Below, one piece after another: positions 42,807 to 52,474 of a stretch of DNA of 64,000 nt. A program made the translations under genes and the position numbers. The notes beneath the pieces are model-generated. The model was not told the DNA's origin, ran no database searches, and saw only the letters and a list, made by a program, of their open reading frames with translations. The first letter of the stretch is position 1. Each line of letters starts with the position of its first letter. Location of the stretch: contig NC_089391.1 of NCBI RefSeq assembly GCF_003171515.1, positions 3,472,001 through 3,536,000 on the forward strand, read 5' to 3'. This stretch comes from Pyrenophora tritici-repentis. Its lineage: Eukaryota > Ascomycota > Dothideomycetes > Pleosporales > Pleosporaceae.

Positions 42807-44332
42807 GTTTACATGCTGCAATTCGGTCAAAGTCGTGATAAGGTTGCGGCACGCAGGATGTTATTGTGCAGAAAGGTGAAAAGTGATCGTCGCGTCGTTT
42901 CAAAAGGAAGCTACAGCCGTGCACGAAACGAAGATAAGCAAATCTTGTGCCAAATCTTGTCTTAAATCTTGTCGCAATTGGGATGTTTCTGGCCAAGTTT
43001 GTCCGGTGGCACCGTGGCACCGGCTGTCATCGATGACGGTAGCGCAAACCGCCTGTGTAGCAATGATTGGCGGTGTACCGGTGTCGTCCCGTCTTTCCCA
43101 ATCTGGTATAGTGAGCTGACCCACCACGTCCGAAGCAGCCCCGGGGTCTCTTTTGTCTCCTACCCACGTACACATAGAGAGCCGCTGGCTATGCTGACTG
43201 TCAATATTCCAACTCATACCGCTCATAGGGGCGCTTTCTCAGCTACCTTCGCCGCGCTGATGAGCCGTAAGAGCCATGTTCCACGCTGTTGCGCATTGTT
43301 CGCGATGACATCAATTACTGCCATTGTTTGGCGCGCTTGCCGTCTCTCTCTCCCAGCTACCTCCGAAAAAGGCATCCGGAAACAAGTACGGTGCAGCTAC
43401 TAGTCCCACGGCTCAAACAAGATTCAATCAAGTGATGCTTCGTGGCAAAAGCAATTATCCACTCTGTTCCGCTGCGTAGCAGGCGGCTTAGACGGTCATC
43501 CCTGGGTCTTCAGCTAGTACCATATGCGCGTCTTTCACGAAACAGGTCGCTAGTAACATGGCGCCCATGCGCCCAGAAACCGTATCCAAGAAAAGAAGCC
43601 AAACGGTGCGGATGTCCGGATGTCCAGATGTTCGGTGAGCAAATGTTCTGCCAGCTGAACTTTTACCGTCTGGCATCAACCATCTACCCGACATCATCTT
43701 TCCGTCTGAAATCATTCAATCCACACATACTTACATTCTTAGTCCATGAGCAGCTCTGAGCTTTTGTAATTACATCCCATGTCTCGCATTTTACCACACT
43801 TCAGAGTCGGTATTGCACGCGTCCAACATACGAACTGGCGCTCACTCAAACGCTCACTCGGCCCGATGAGTCCCACCGAATGTTGGCTCCAGTCTGACAG
43901 ACGAATAGCAAAGCTACATTTCACCATCTGTCGTTCGGTAGCGCTTACTCGTAAGTTGTCTACGAGGACGAGGTAATGTTAGAGGGGGGGGGGAACATGT
44001 TTGTATAAAGTATAAAGGTCATGTCTTTCTCTCCATACCACAATCAATATCCTTCCATTCAAAGTCATCGAACACTTTCGGGTCAAGCAGATTCATTTAT
44101 ATCGCGATCACCAGTTGGTGCACAAGCCAAAACAACACGGATCAATATTCTATCAAACCAAAATTCTCGGCTTTTTCCAGCTTACCATACGCTACGCGGC
44201 CTCCTCCCTACTCTTCCTCGCTGAATACTACCCAAAGCCAAAGCTATCACATCAACCATTCCAATCCAACTACTTCCTCTCCATCGATTCCGCTTTGGAC
44301 ATTCTATCAGCAAGCAAATCGATCGCGCAAAG
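42807..44332. other. Intergenic stretch
   Basis: No gene supported. Repeated short words such as TCTTGTCTTAAATCTTGTCGC occur near 42945-42975 and a G run lies near 43985. The right end is an AC-rich leader before the 44333 candidate. Frames at 42969-43403 and 43442-43759 lack domains. Confidence 0.4.
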
Positions 44333-44843
44333 ATGAGATTCATCTTGTTCACTCTGCTTGCCTCCACGGCTCTAGCCCAGAATATATATTGTGGTGTAGT
44401 AGCTTGTCGCGTGTTCGGCGTTAGGTAATCGGCGCTAGGGTTGAGTATTTTAGGACGACTCCGCGTAGAGGAGCTCGACATCATCGGATCATCTTATCAT
44501 CAGTTATCGTACACCATTCTTAATACTACCGTTTGTTATTCGGATACCTTCCTTTTCTCTACTCTCTACCGATTGCGGGTCGGCAGCCTCTCTTCTGACT
44601 ATTGAGACTATCCCTCTACCACAATATTCCTTCACCGGCTGCGACCATGACGCGATTCGACAAACTTATTACAAATGCGGAACGGCGAAAAATTGCGCAT
44701 ACCTTAATACTGATTGCTACAGGCGGTGCATTCGCCCAGGCACTGCAGAAGGTCGAAACAACTGGGCCTTATCTACTGATATCATTAATGCGGCTGGGCT
44801 TCATATACAATGTGGCTGCATGTGCCGGTTGGTAATTCCCTGA
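44333..44843 (+). CDS. Small secreted cysteine-rich protein, hidden by frame
   Basis: Proposed two exons, 44333-44395 and 44607-44843, giving 99 aa. Exon 1 encodes a textbook signal peptide (MRFILFTLLASTALAQ) and then NIYCG. The proposed 211-nt intron starts GTAGT, has a long CT tract, a CTGAC branch-like site and an AG at 44605-44606 that keeps frame. Exon 2 carries eight cysteines spaced C-x11-C-x5-C-x6-C-x3-C-x27-C-x-C-x-C and ends CMCRLVIP. The longest open frame in this stretch is a different one, so a frame-length caller would miss this gene. The cysteine pattern and secretion suggest an effector or defensin-like peptide; no family was recognised. The intron is unusually long for this window and is the weak point. 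Confidence 0.5.
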
Positions 44844-45025
44844 AAGAGCCAGGGTATGATTCACAAGGGGTGGACATGCTATAGACGTTTTTGGGTATGG
44901 TCCAAGATACGGTGAATGAGTGCTAAAGAAGAGTGCCAGATTAATGACAGGTGGGTCCATGTGAAGAAACGGTATCGCTCAGAGAACATCTAGAAATCGA
45001 GATAATCGATGAGAACAATATCAAT

Positions 45026-45162
45026 TGTTGAGAAAGAATGACTCTCTCAGTCATGGCATGTAAGTGTGTCAATTGCTAACTATACAAAGCTCGGCTAATA
45101 TAGAGCGGTGTGGGTCATGTGACTTAGCGTCCTCGTGACAGGTGACCGGAATATTCTCAACA
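45026..45162 (-). repeat. Split element 3' LTR (137 bp)
   Basis: Identical on reading to 52475-52611. It begins TGTTGAGAAAG and ends TATTCTCAACA on the plus strand and contains GTCATGTGACTTAG, similar to a GTCACATGA word in the Copia-1 LTR. Confidence 0.92.
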
Positions 45163-45384
45163 CTCCCCCATAAGCCGATCAGCTGTACCCACTACTTTGT
45201 ATAGGTCTTGCAGTCGAAGCTTCTTCTCCCTTTATATGCTTCCACTGAACGCCTTGCATGCACTTTCCAACACTCCCCCAGAAGTGCCTTGTCAACAAGA
45301 ATGAAACCTCCCTGTCACCCTATAGTGGCCGTTACGTTGCGAGTCCCTCAAGTAAAGTGAGGTATCGGCCGAGTGAAGAGTTGA

Positions 45385-45483
45385 GGAAAGAAGGTCGAGA
45401 AAGAAGGTCGAGAGAGAAGGTCGAGAAAGAAGGTCGAGAAAGAAGGTCGAGAAAGAAGGTCGAGAAAGAAGGTCGAGAGAATT
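45385..45483. repeat. 13-bp minisatellite (GAAGGTCGAGAAA)
   Basis: About seven tandem copies of GAAGGTCGAGAAA, with GAGA variants, inside the non-autonomous element. A short open frame across it encodes only a K/E/R repeat and is not a gene. Confidence 0.88.
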
Positions 45484-45556
45484 TTCGCGTTTGAAAATCA
45501 AGGTAGAATCGATATCACCAACATACCGACTCTCCCTCGACTCCTACGTGAGAGTC

Positions 45557-45730
45557 AGCGCTCCCTCAGCTTGGTACTCCCAGTACTCTAGCTGTGTACG
45601 CTCTCCTCTGTCCCAGCGCTCCCCCAGCTTGGTACTCCCAGTACTCTAGCTGTGTACGCTCTCCTCTATCCTAGCGCTCCCCTAGCTTAGTACTCCCAGT
45701 ACTCTAGCTATGTACGCTCTCCTCTCTTGT
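45557..45730. repeat. 58-bp tandem repeat, three copies
   Basis: Three units of about 58 bp starting AGCGCTCCC, each containing TACTCCCAGTACTCTAGCT and TGTACGCTCTCCTCT. The units differ by a few transitions. They lie inside the non-autonomous element. Confidence 0.88.
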
Positions 45731-45832
45731 TGTCCCCGCTCCGTTCCTCCGCTCCTGCCTCCTTGTCTGTGTCCTATTCAGGGCTCCAGACCCTAACACC
45801 CTTATTCTCCCCCATCGTTATATAAGCCTTTG

Positions 45833-46029
45833 TGTTGGAAGGCCTTGTACGATCGTACGGTGAATAACAGTAGCTAAGGTAATCTTGTGTATTGGTATTC
45901 TGGTGTATGATGATTCTACGAATGTGGGGGCTACGAAGGTATACATAGCGTTGGGTCCGAGTTGGGCCGAAGTAGGATCGAGGCGGTACATTGGGCCTTA
46001 TTAGGCGACACACCGTGTGTATGCCGACA
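45833..46029 (-). repeat. Copia-2 3' LTR (197 bp)
   Basis: Identical on reading to 51638-51834. TG...CA ends; outer flank CTTTG. Confidence 0.92.
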
Positions 46030-46123
46030 CTGGCAATCTTTTCTTATTGTAACGACTGATGTAAGGAAAAACGGGTCTTCTAAAAAGGGCACAATGAGAG
46101 GGATTCCAAATAGGCATATGTGC

Positions 46124-47173
46124 CTACTCCGTAGGTCGCTGCACAGATCCCTCTACTCGGATTGACAGCTTGTTGCTTTCGATGAAACGTTCTAACGCGC
46201 GATTTGGTGTTGCTTTCGTGAATGCGTCCGCGGGGTTGTCCTCTCCGTTGATCCAGCGGATCTCAGTGATCTCGCGACGCTCGTATGACTGCCGAAGCGC
46301 CATGATGTCGATCATCAGTCGCTTCTCAGCAGTTGTTCCGAGTTTGACGAGGCATTCATACAAGGAGTATGAATCCGTACACACAATAAGTGGGATCGGT
46401 GGTAGACCTAGGCGTCCTGTAATTATCTTGAGGGTTGTTAGGATAGCGATAGCGATGTCGACACCGCTAACCATGCCGTACGTTTCTGAGGCAAGAACGC
46501 TCCGGGTAACGCGTTTGCATTTGGTCGAACTCCAATGGATTACGTTACCACGAATATCAAACGTGCTGTCTTGTCGACTCGACTCATTCGCAAGGATAAG
46601 TAGGTACCCTAGCTGTGAGCTAAGGTCTTGGTTGTTCGCGAAGGATCCGTCTGTGAACACTACCAGCTTTGCTGTAGCGAGGTCGAGAGGGACGTATCGC
46701 AGGCCTCGTTGTATGCTCTCAGATTGCCACTGCAGCCGGCGGTTAAGCTTCACGTATTCTGTGTCCTTAGGTTGTTGTATTTGCGCAGCCGCGGAAAGAT
46801 CGAACGATGCTTCAGGTTGGCATATCGACGCAATGTACGCGCCACGCGCGCGCTGCTCCATGTACTTCTGTGCTCGGTTTGCTGCCTTCGGATCAATGAT
46901 TTCGATCTTGGCACCTTGTCCCTTCTGCGTAAGTAGAATCGTGTCTCCGCGCAACGTTAGAGTACATCCGTTGAACTCGAGTGATACTTCTTTGGACAGT
47001 CTCTCCTTGGGCTTAGCTCGAAAATTGGCTTTCTGGAGCGCAGCGTCTTCTGCACCAGAGAATGCAGGCGTCCCAATCGCGAGAGTATCGTCTGTCTGCA
47101 GGCCCACTATTCCAAACGCTTCCCGTCTCCCGTTCGTGATCAGGAGGCACGGGTCATACGTTGATGTAGCCAT
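46124..47173 (-). CDS. Copia-2 reverse transcriptase end and RNase H
   Basis: About 349 aa. The reverse transcriptase catalytic block reads FGIVGLQTDDTLAIG, with QTDD in place of the common YVDD; the DD pair is kept. RNase H follows with LVVFTDGSFANN, ASETYGMVSGVDIA and CTDSYSLYECL, and ends with INGEDNPADAFTKATPN. The true frame starts upstream, near the A run at 47283-47289, where one extra base shifts it out of the integrase-RT frame. The first catalytic RT part (ITQAYPQAQTELF) lies before the shift. Confidence 0.88.
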   Translation of the reverse strand: MATSTYDPCLLITNGRREAFGIVGLQTDDTLAIGTPAFSGAEDAALQKANFRAKPKERLSKEVSLEFNGCTLTLRGDTILLTQKGQGAKIEIIDPKAANRAQKYMEQRARGAYIASICQPEASFDLSAAAQIQQPKDTEYVKLNRRLQWQSESIQRGLRYVPLDLATAKLVVFTDGSFANNQDLSSQLGYLLILANESSRQDSTFDIRGNVIHWSSTKCKRVTRSVLASETYGMVSGVDIAIAILTTLKIITGRLGLPPIPLIVCTDSYSLYECLVKLGTTAEKRLMIDIMALRQSYERREITEIRWINGEDNPADAFTKATPNRALERFIESNKLSIRVEGSVQRPTE

Positions 47174-49403
47174 GTCGAGCTCCTTGCAGTGGTGTCCTTG
47201 GTACGTAGCAAACCAGTGGACTCCTGCTTCCGCGATTCCATAGAGTGGCTTGATTACGCGAATAATTGTTCCCTTGGGATACTTTTTTTATAAGCTCCTT
47301 TGGGAGGTGCGCTAAAACCGTGCGGAATAGCTCTGTTTGTGCCTGTGGGTACGCTTGCGTGATATCTCGTAGTTCCACAACCATGCCCTCATCGAGTAAT
47401 GCAGGCGCTAGGGCTAGAATCAGGCGCTGGCTGGCTCGTTGGATGGTTGGCGACTGCGTCAGGATCTCGTGTTTGCCCTCGTCATTGTAACCTTGAACAA
47501 CGAGGCGTGATTTCTCGTACGGGACCATGGTCTTGCCTTTGACTTCGCGGACCATGCGCGATTTGAAGATACGATACCCGCCGTGTAGAGTTGGATCAAA
47601 CAGCTCAAAACTGAATACTCCACGGCCGACGAGGTCGTCGATCTCCTTCTGATCGGATGCTTCGAATGGAGCGCCCGGGACGTTAATCACGCCGTCATTG
47701 CGTAGCTTGACGGCCAGGGCGTAATCGTCCTCCTCCTTCTTCGACAGGTACTGCACCTTGGGCTTGTTCTTTGATCCAGGTGGGCGGCCCCGCTTGCGCG
47801 GCTGAGCCGCTTGGTTGGCTTCCGCCGGTGGTACCGGTAGTGGCGGTTCATCAGCAATCGCTTCGTCTGTGGTCGGAGATCCACCTGTGCCTTGATCTGC
47901 GCCGTCTATCGCTGTAGTCAGATCGCGATAGTACGGTTTTACGACAGTGGATCGGAACGTCGTTGGGCCGTTGATCATGTCTACAGTAACATCGTGGTCC
48001 TTCATATCGATGACTCTATACGGCCCTTGCCATCCATTCTTCTCGCGCCATACCATCACCTCACTCTGAAGAGGCAGTGACAGTACCCCGTCTGTAGTAG
48101 GCCCATTCCTGGTACCAAGTGCGTTGCTCACCGCATGTTCCGCTGAGGCCTTCCGCAGCGCCCTCATCGCTTTCTGGATTGCCTCCGCGCGATGGGTTAT
48201 CGAGGGAGATGGTGGTGAATCCATGGATATCCGGGGGTATGCACCGAAGACGAGCAGCGTGGGTACGAGCCCGTCTGGGCCTGCGGTGTCGTTGACGGCC
48301 TTGACTGCCATCTGCAACACTGCGGCGTCGCTGGTGCCAGTGTCAAGCTCTGTCCTCAGGATCTCGTACGCGCGTCTGAGCGGTGCGTGGTATCTTTCTA
48401 CCTTGCCGATAGACCAATGGGCCTCGGTTGGCACTTGTTTACATGTGATTCCCATGATCTTCGCCTCTGATCTGAATTCGACTGACGCGAAGTTGGTGCC
48501 GGCGTCGTGGGTGACGATATCTGGCGGCCCTTGGTATGTATCAATCCAGAGCAGGCGGAGTGCTTCCCAGGTGTCTTTCGCGCTCATAGACGGTAGAAAT
48601 CGCGCGCCGTTGAATGTTGTAGCCGAATCGATCACGTGAAGCACTGGTTTCCCACTCAGATACATCACATCTACGAGGATCTCGAAGTTGAATTCCCGAT
48701 CATCTTTCAGCCTAAACTTGAATCGGCGCGGCGCTGGATCATGCGCTTGGCAGTGATGGCAGAACGTTTGGATCTCTCGGAGCAGCCGTTCATCCACGTC
48801 CTCGTGTCCTGCGCGTTTGAGCAATCGTATCAGCCGTTCGACGGCTGGATGCCCGAACCTCCGGTGTAAGCGTCGGAGCTCAGTCTCCGTAAGGAATACG
48901 CGCGCGCGCTCTGCCTTGCTTAGGTGGAACCACGGGTGTCCCCATTTGCGAATCACTGGAAAGGTAGCTTTTCCTTGTACCAGCTGGTCCGTAGTATTGT
49001 TGAAGTACACGTGGAGCCGGTCCATGTCTTTCAGACAGAGGAGAAACGGGGTGGGTGCGTTCAAGACCTCAAATTTGATCTTTCCAATCTGTGTCGATAC
49101 ATGTGCGGTTCCAATCGAAGTAGTGACGCTTCCTTTGCCAAATTGCACAGATGCGTTTCCAGCAGTAGACGTATCTAGAGTTACGGTGGGGTCCTCAGTT
49201 TGGAGCGCCCAGAACTGCTCCTTTCCGGCTGTCGATACATTTGAGGCACCAGTGTCAGGAAGAATGCCTTGGTACGTGATTCGCGAGTATCGATCCTCGA
49301 TAAGGAACTGCGTTGCGGGCGTAATAGGCTCCTTGCACCTGTAGACGTCTTCTCCAGTCACGTGGTGCAAAAAGGCCTGATCTGTGAGGTACTTAACTGC
49401 CAA
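47154..49403 (-). CDS. Copia-2 protease, integrase and reverse transcriptase start
   Basis: 749 aa as read. Protease: GILPDTGASNVS near residue 47. Integrase zinc-binding region: LRRLHRRFGHPAVERLIRLL ... FCHHCQAHDP. Integrase core: NFEILVDVMYLSG (Asp), IVTHDAGTNFAS (Asp) and SIGKVERYHAPL (Glu). A lysine/arginine and proline linker with an AT-hook-like RKRGRPPGSKNKP follows near residue 560, then the reverse transcriptase start (IFKSRMVREVKGK). The last 45 residues, after KELIKK, are an out-of-frame tail caused by the A7 run. The real protein continues from the gag frame through a -1 shift at the G run near 49460, so no separate start codon is proposed. Confidence 0.88.
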   Translation of the reverse strand: MAVKYLTDQAFLHHVTGEDVYRCKEPITPATQFLIEDRYSRITYQGILPDTGASNVSTAGKEQFWALQTEDPTVTLDTSTAGNASVQFGKGSVTTSIGTAHVSTQIGKIKFEVLNAPTPFLLCLKDMDRLHVYFNNTTDQLVQGKATFPVIRKWGHPWFHLSKAERARVFLTETELRRLHRRFGHPAVERLIRLLKRAGHEDVDERLLREIQTFCHHCQAHDPAPRRFKFRLKDDREFNFEILVDVMYLSGKPVLHVIDSATTFNGARFLPSMSAKDTWEALRLLWIDTYQGPPDIVTHDAGTNFASVEFRSEAKIMGITCKQVPTEAHWSIGKVERYHAPLRRAYEILRTELDTGTSDAAVLQMAVKAVNDTAGPDGLVPTLLVFGAYPRISMDSPPSPSITHRAEAIQKAMRALRKASAEHAVSNALGTRNGPTTDGVLSLPLQSEVMVWREKNGWQGPYRVIDMKDHDVTVDMINGPTTFRSTVVKPYYRDLTTAIDGADQGTGGSPTTDEAIADEPPLPVPPAEANQAAQPRKRGRPPGSKNKPKVQYLSKKEEDDYALAVKLRNDGVINVPGAPFEASDQKEIDDLVGRGVFSFELFDPTLHGGYRIFKSRMVREVKGKTMVPYEKSRLVVQGYNDEGKHEILTQSPTIQRASQRLILALAPALLDEGMVVELRDITQAYPQAQTELFRTVLAHLPKELIKKVSQGNNYSRNQATLWNRGSRSPLVCYVPRTPLQGARHGYINV

Positions 49404-49435
49404 TCTTTGGTCCTCATCATCTTCGTCTTGCTCCT

Positions 49436-51274
49436 CTAGGAAGAACTGGTCGACTTCTTCCCCTCGTACGCGACGAGAAATGTGCTAAACTCCATTTGCT
49501 CTCCCGTAATCGCGCAGTGTGTGATGTACTGCGCTTTTGAGCGTTTTCTTTCTTCAAGCGTGTGGTTTGTGGACCAACAGCCTGTCTTGCTGCAGACGTA
49601 ACATTTCTTGTCGATTTGTGTGTTGACTCCAGAGCGGTGCTGAAGCCCACCGCGTCCGCGGGTGAATCCGCTGCGTCCACCACGAGGGTTGTAATTCCCT
49701 CGCAATCTTCCAGAGCTGTTGTTGTTGTACCGACGATCCAAGTAGTACTGGCTATCCGTATCCGCCTCAGTGAAGTTGACGGAGACGGTCATGGCGAGTG
49801 AGTTTTCGATTGACGATCGCAGATCTCCAAACAGAACCTCGCATTCTAGAGACGGCTTGTAGAGTGCCATCTCGAGCTCCTTCACGCCTCGGCATGCTGT
49901 GATTACAGTCGTTCGGAGCGCGTATTCTCCCATGTACTGCTGTCCAAGTGCTCTTTGACACAATTGGAGCTTGTCCAGCATGATGTCAAGGACCTCGTGG
50001 AGGTTCTTTTCGGGGTTCTCCCTGCGGACTTTGACAAACGATGTCGTCGTCCAGTCCGCGTAGTAATGGCCGTGGTTGACGTCTGTGTCGAAGTGGTTCT
50101 TGAGCTTTGTGTAGGCAGTCAAGAACGTATCCATCCGCTGATCGACGAAGTGGAGGTAATACTCCTCTGCGCGGCCGTCGAGAATCCGTGGAAAGACTGC
50201 ATGGAACTGCCCTGGCTCGATGTCTGCGTGATAACAGATGCTGTAGAAGATTTTCAATTTATCGTCTAGGAGGTCGTACGGCTTTCCCGTATACTTTTTG
50301 TCTCGGTCCCACATTTTCACGAAGACATTGATCGTCTTAGGATCTAGTTTCTCATTGCTAAACTCGATTGGTGGAACTGCCTTGTACGGGTCTGTTTCAC
50401 CAGAGGGCACAATTGGGGGAACGCTCGGTCCCTTCGGACGTTGCGGGTATGCTGGTGTATACTCGCGGAATCGGTCGAAGTTGTTGTAGGTGAGGGGAGG
50501 TTGCTGACTTTGGACGCGCTGATAGGCTGGCTGCGGTGCGGATTCAGTTGTCTCTACAGGCTGGCTTCGGATTGGTTGGTTTTGGGCTTTCTCAATCGTT
50601 TTTGCTAGCTGGTCCTGAATCTGTTGTTCTTCCTCAACGGTCTCCTGTCGTCCTTGCACACGGGCGTGGGTCTGGTCTTGATCGCGGGTTTGCCGACTGT
50701 CTACGTCTCGGCCTCTTGTCCTTACAGGCGTTTGGGTTCGGCTCTGGGCCTGGCTTGATAATCTCCTGTCTGTGGACTGTACTGATCCTTCACTGCGTTG
50801 TTGCCGTAGTGCCCGCTCTTGCAACATGTGCGCAGCTGATCGTGTGTCAAACACAGCCGACTGGAATACGTCCTGAGGCCATTCTAGGTACTCCTCCATG
50901 CGTAATAACCTAGCTAGAGACTCACTAGGTGCCATATTAATACGGCCAGTATACACTCCCTTAAAGCGGAGGATCCGCTTTAGTTCCTTTGTGTATATTG
51001 GCTGGGCACGTAGGAACATTGCCTCTGTCCATCCTTCAAAGTCCTGACGGAACTCCCAAAAGAGTTCTTCATCTGCTGTTGGTCGATCTGTATAGTCCGC
51101 AATCGCACGCGCAATGTACGTTGTTGCTGTAGTAATCCCTACCTCATCGTCTGGAGCTTCAACGTTGTCCTCCCAAATCTCTGGATCGATGTGATGCCAT
51201 TCTCTTGGTTTTATGTTTGTGGTCCCTAGTAGCGCCTCTAGTGTGGGTACCACTCTTCTACTACTGCTCGCCAT
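49436..51274 (-). CDS. Copia-2 Gag
   Basis: 612 aa from the ATG at 51274 (the frame is open further upstream without an ATG). The N-terminal part contains a helical domain (EELFWEFRQDFEGWTEAMFL). A long glutamine-, arginine- and proline-rich linker follows, then a second conserved domain (FVKMWDRDKKYTGKPYDLL ... FHAVFPRILDGRAEEYYLHF). It ends with an RGG-rich stretch and a knuckle-like CYVCSKTGCWSTNHT. This layout is typical of a fungal copia lineage. The frame stops nine codons after the G run at 49460-49463. Confidence 0.85.
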   Translation of the reverse strand: MASSSRRVVPTLEALLGTTNIKPREWHHIDPEIWEDNVEAPDDEVGITTATTYIARAIADYTDRPTADEELFWEFRQDFEGWTEAMFLRAQPIYTKELKRILRFKGVYTGRINMAPSESLARLLRMEEYLEWPQDVFQSAVFDTRSAAHMLQERALRQQRSEGSVQSTDRRLSSQAQSRTQTPVRTRGRDVDSRQTRDQDQTHARVQGRQETVEEEQQIQDQLAKTIEKAQNQPIRSQPVETTESAPQPAYQRVQSQQPPLTYNNFDRFREYTPAYPQRPKGPSVPPIVPSGETDPYKAVPPIEFSNEKLDPKTINVFVKMWDRDKKYTGKPYDLLDDKLKIFYSICYHADIEPGQFHAVFPRILDGRAEEYYLHFVDQRMDTFLTAYTKLKNHFDTDVNHGHYYADWTTTSFVKVRRENPEKNLHEVLDIMLDKLQLCQRALGQQYMGEYALRTTVITACRGVKELEMALYKPSLECEVLFGDLRSSIENSLAMTVSVNFTEADTDSQYYLDRRYNNNSSGRLRGNYNPRGGRSGFTRGRGGLQHRSGVNTQIDKKCYVCSKTGCWSTNHTLEERKRSKAQYITHCAITGEQMEFSTFLVAYEGKKSTSSS

Positions 51275-51637
51275 TCCTACTGCCGGTGTCCTGGCTACCG
51301 GTGCTCTTTCCGATGATGTTCTCTCTCCTGCTATTGTGTTCTTGTTGACGCTTGTTGCGCTAGCTGCGTTCGCTAGAGATGCGTCGGTGGTCGTGGGTTG
51401 TACACGGGTCAAATCTCAACCGGTCGGTTGGCGCGTGTATAGACGGCGTCTTGGAACGCTTCTGATACGGCTGTAACGGTCGGTCGCTAGCCACGAACGA
51501 CGCCTGATATAGCTAACAGTGAGCTTAGCATAGATAACTCCGCCTTGCTGATATAGGCAATCTAGGGAACGCGCGGGGTAAAGAATCTATCTCTTCTTAA
51601 CCTAACTGTCTGTGACTGCCGTGCAATCACTGATCAG

Positions 51638-51834
51638 TGTTGGAAGGCCTTGTACGATCGTACGGTGAATAACAGTAGCTAAGGTAATCTTGTGTATTGG
51701 TATTCTGGTGTATGATGATTCTACGAATGTGGGGGCTACGAAGGTATACATAGCGTTGGGTCCGAGTTGGGCCGAAGTAGGATCGAGGCGGTACATTGGG
51801 CCTTATTAGGCGACACACCGTGTGTATGCCGACA
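51638..51834 (-). repeat. Copia-2 5' LTR (197 bp)
   Basis: Identical on reading to 45833-46029; outer flank CTTTG at 51835-51839. Confidence 0.92.
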
Positions 51835-52247
51835 CTTTGCTTCTTTGCGTTTATTTAACGAAATCCTTTGGAAAGAAGATAAAAATCGATCGAGAAATCG
51901 GGTGGGGGTAGGTGGGTAGCGTTCGAGAGAGTAAAAAAACTTCGAGCACCGTCAAACGGTAGGTTTTCGAGTTTAAGGAATTGAAAGTAGCTGTCGAACT
52001 GTAGCTACTAGTTTAAAAAGAAGGTCTCGAAAGGTTACTATCGATAGGCAGGCAATTCGAGTTGTTTTCGGAAGAATCGATGGTTACCGTCGGTAGGTAG
52101 GTATTCGAATCGTTGTCAAAAGGTTGGTTGAAAAGGGATAGAGCAACCATTGCTCTCTTCGACTCGCGCGTCGGAATTGGGTATAACTCGCCCAAGGTAT
52201 CTTCGAGACGCTCCCAGCTTCTCCGGACGATAGTCCATTTTTCTTCG

Positions 52248-52344
52248 GACTTAATACCCTTCGCGGTAGCCAGGGCGACGGCCCAGTGTCTTCAGGACTT
52301 AATACCCTTCGCGGCAGCCAGGGCGACGACCCAGTGTCTTAGAA
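52248..52344. repeat. 48-bp tandem repeat, two copies
   Basis: Two units starting CTTAATACCCTTCGCGG, then CAGCCAGGGCGACG and CCCAGTGTCTT, with a few differences. They lie in the leader side of the non-autonomous element. Confidence 0.8.
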
Positions 52345-52460
52345 TATAGAAGGCGACGACCTCCTGGGTTGTTCTGGCGTAGACACGCATATACCAGCTT
52401 GCTGCCCATATCGAAGAAACGACACTCCGGACACTCACAATGCACACGCAAGCGCGTAAG

Positions 52461-52474
52461 CCGGGCTCATAACC
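52461..52474 (-). other. Primer binding site of the split non-autonomous element
   Basis: The minus strand reads GGTTATGAGCCCGG directly inside the 5' LTR, the same anticodon-arm initiator tRNA-Met site as in Copia-1, the miniature element and Copia-3. Confidence 0.85.

Larger units (their letters stand above)
45833..51834 (-). mobile_element. Copia-2: autonomous copia-type element nested in another LTR element
   Basis: A 6,002-bp element with two 197-bp LTRs, identical on reading (45833-46029 and 51638-51834), and the 5-bp target duplication CTTTG (45828-45832 and 51835-51839). On the minus strand the LTR starts TGTCGG and ends CCAACA. Gag lies at 51274-49436, followed by protease, integrase and reverse transcriptase-RNase H down to 46124. 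Frame breaks occur at a G run (49460-49463) and an A run (47283-47289). The site just inside the 5' LTR (CTGATCAGTGATTGCACGG, minus strand) is not the initiator tRNA-Met site used by the other elements, so it belongs to a different family. It inserted after the outer element did. Confidence 0.93.

Noticed and set aside
45258..45494. 78-aa charged open frame
   Set aside because: It is only the translation of the 13-bp minisatellite in the non-autonomous element.
46170..47243. 357-aa open frame on the plus strand
   Set aside because: It is antisense to the Copia-2 reverse transcriptase and RNase H, whose motifs are unmistakable on the minus strand.
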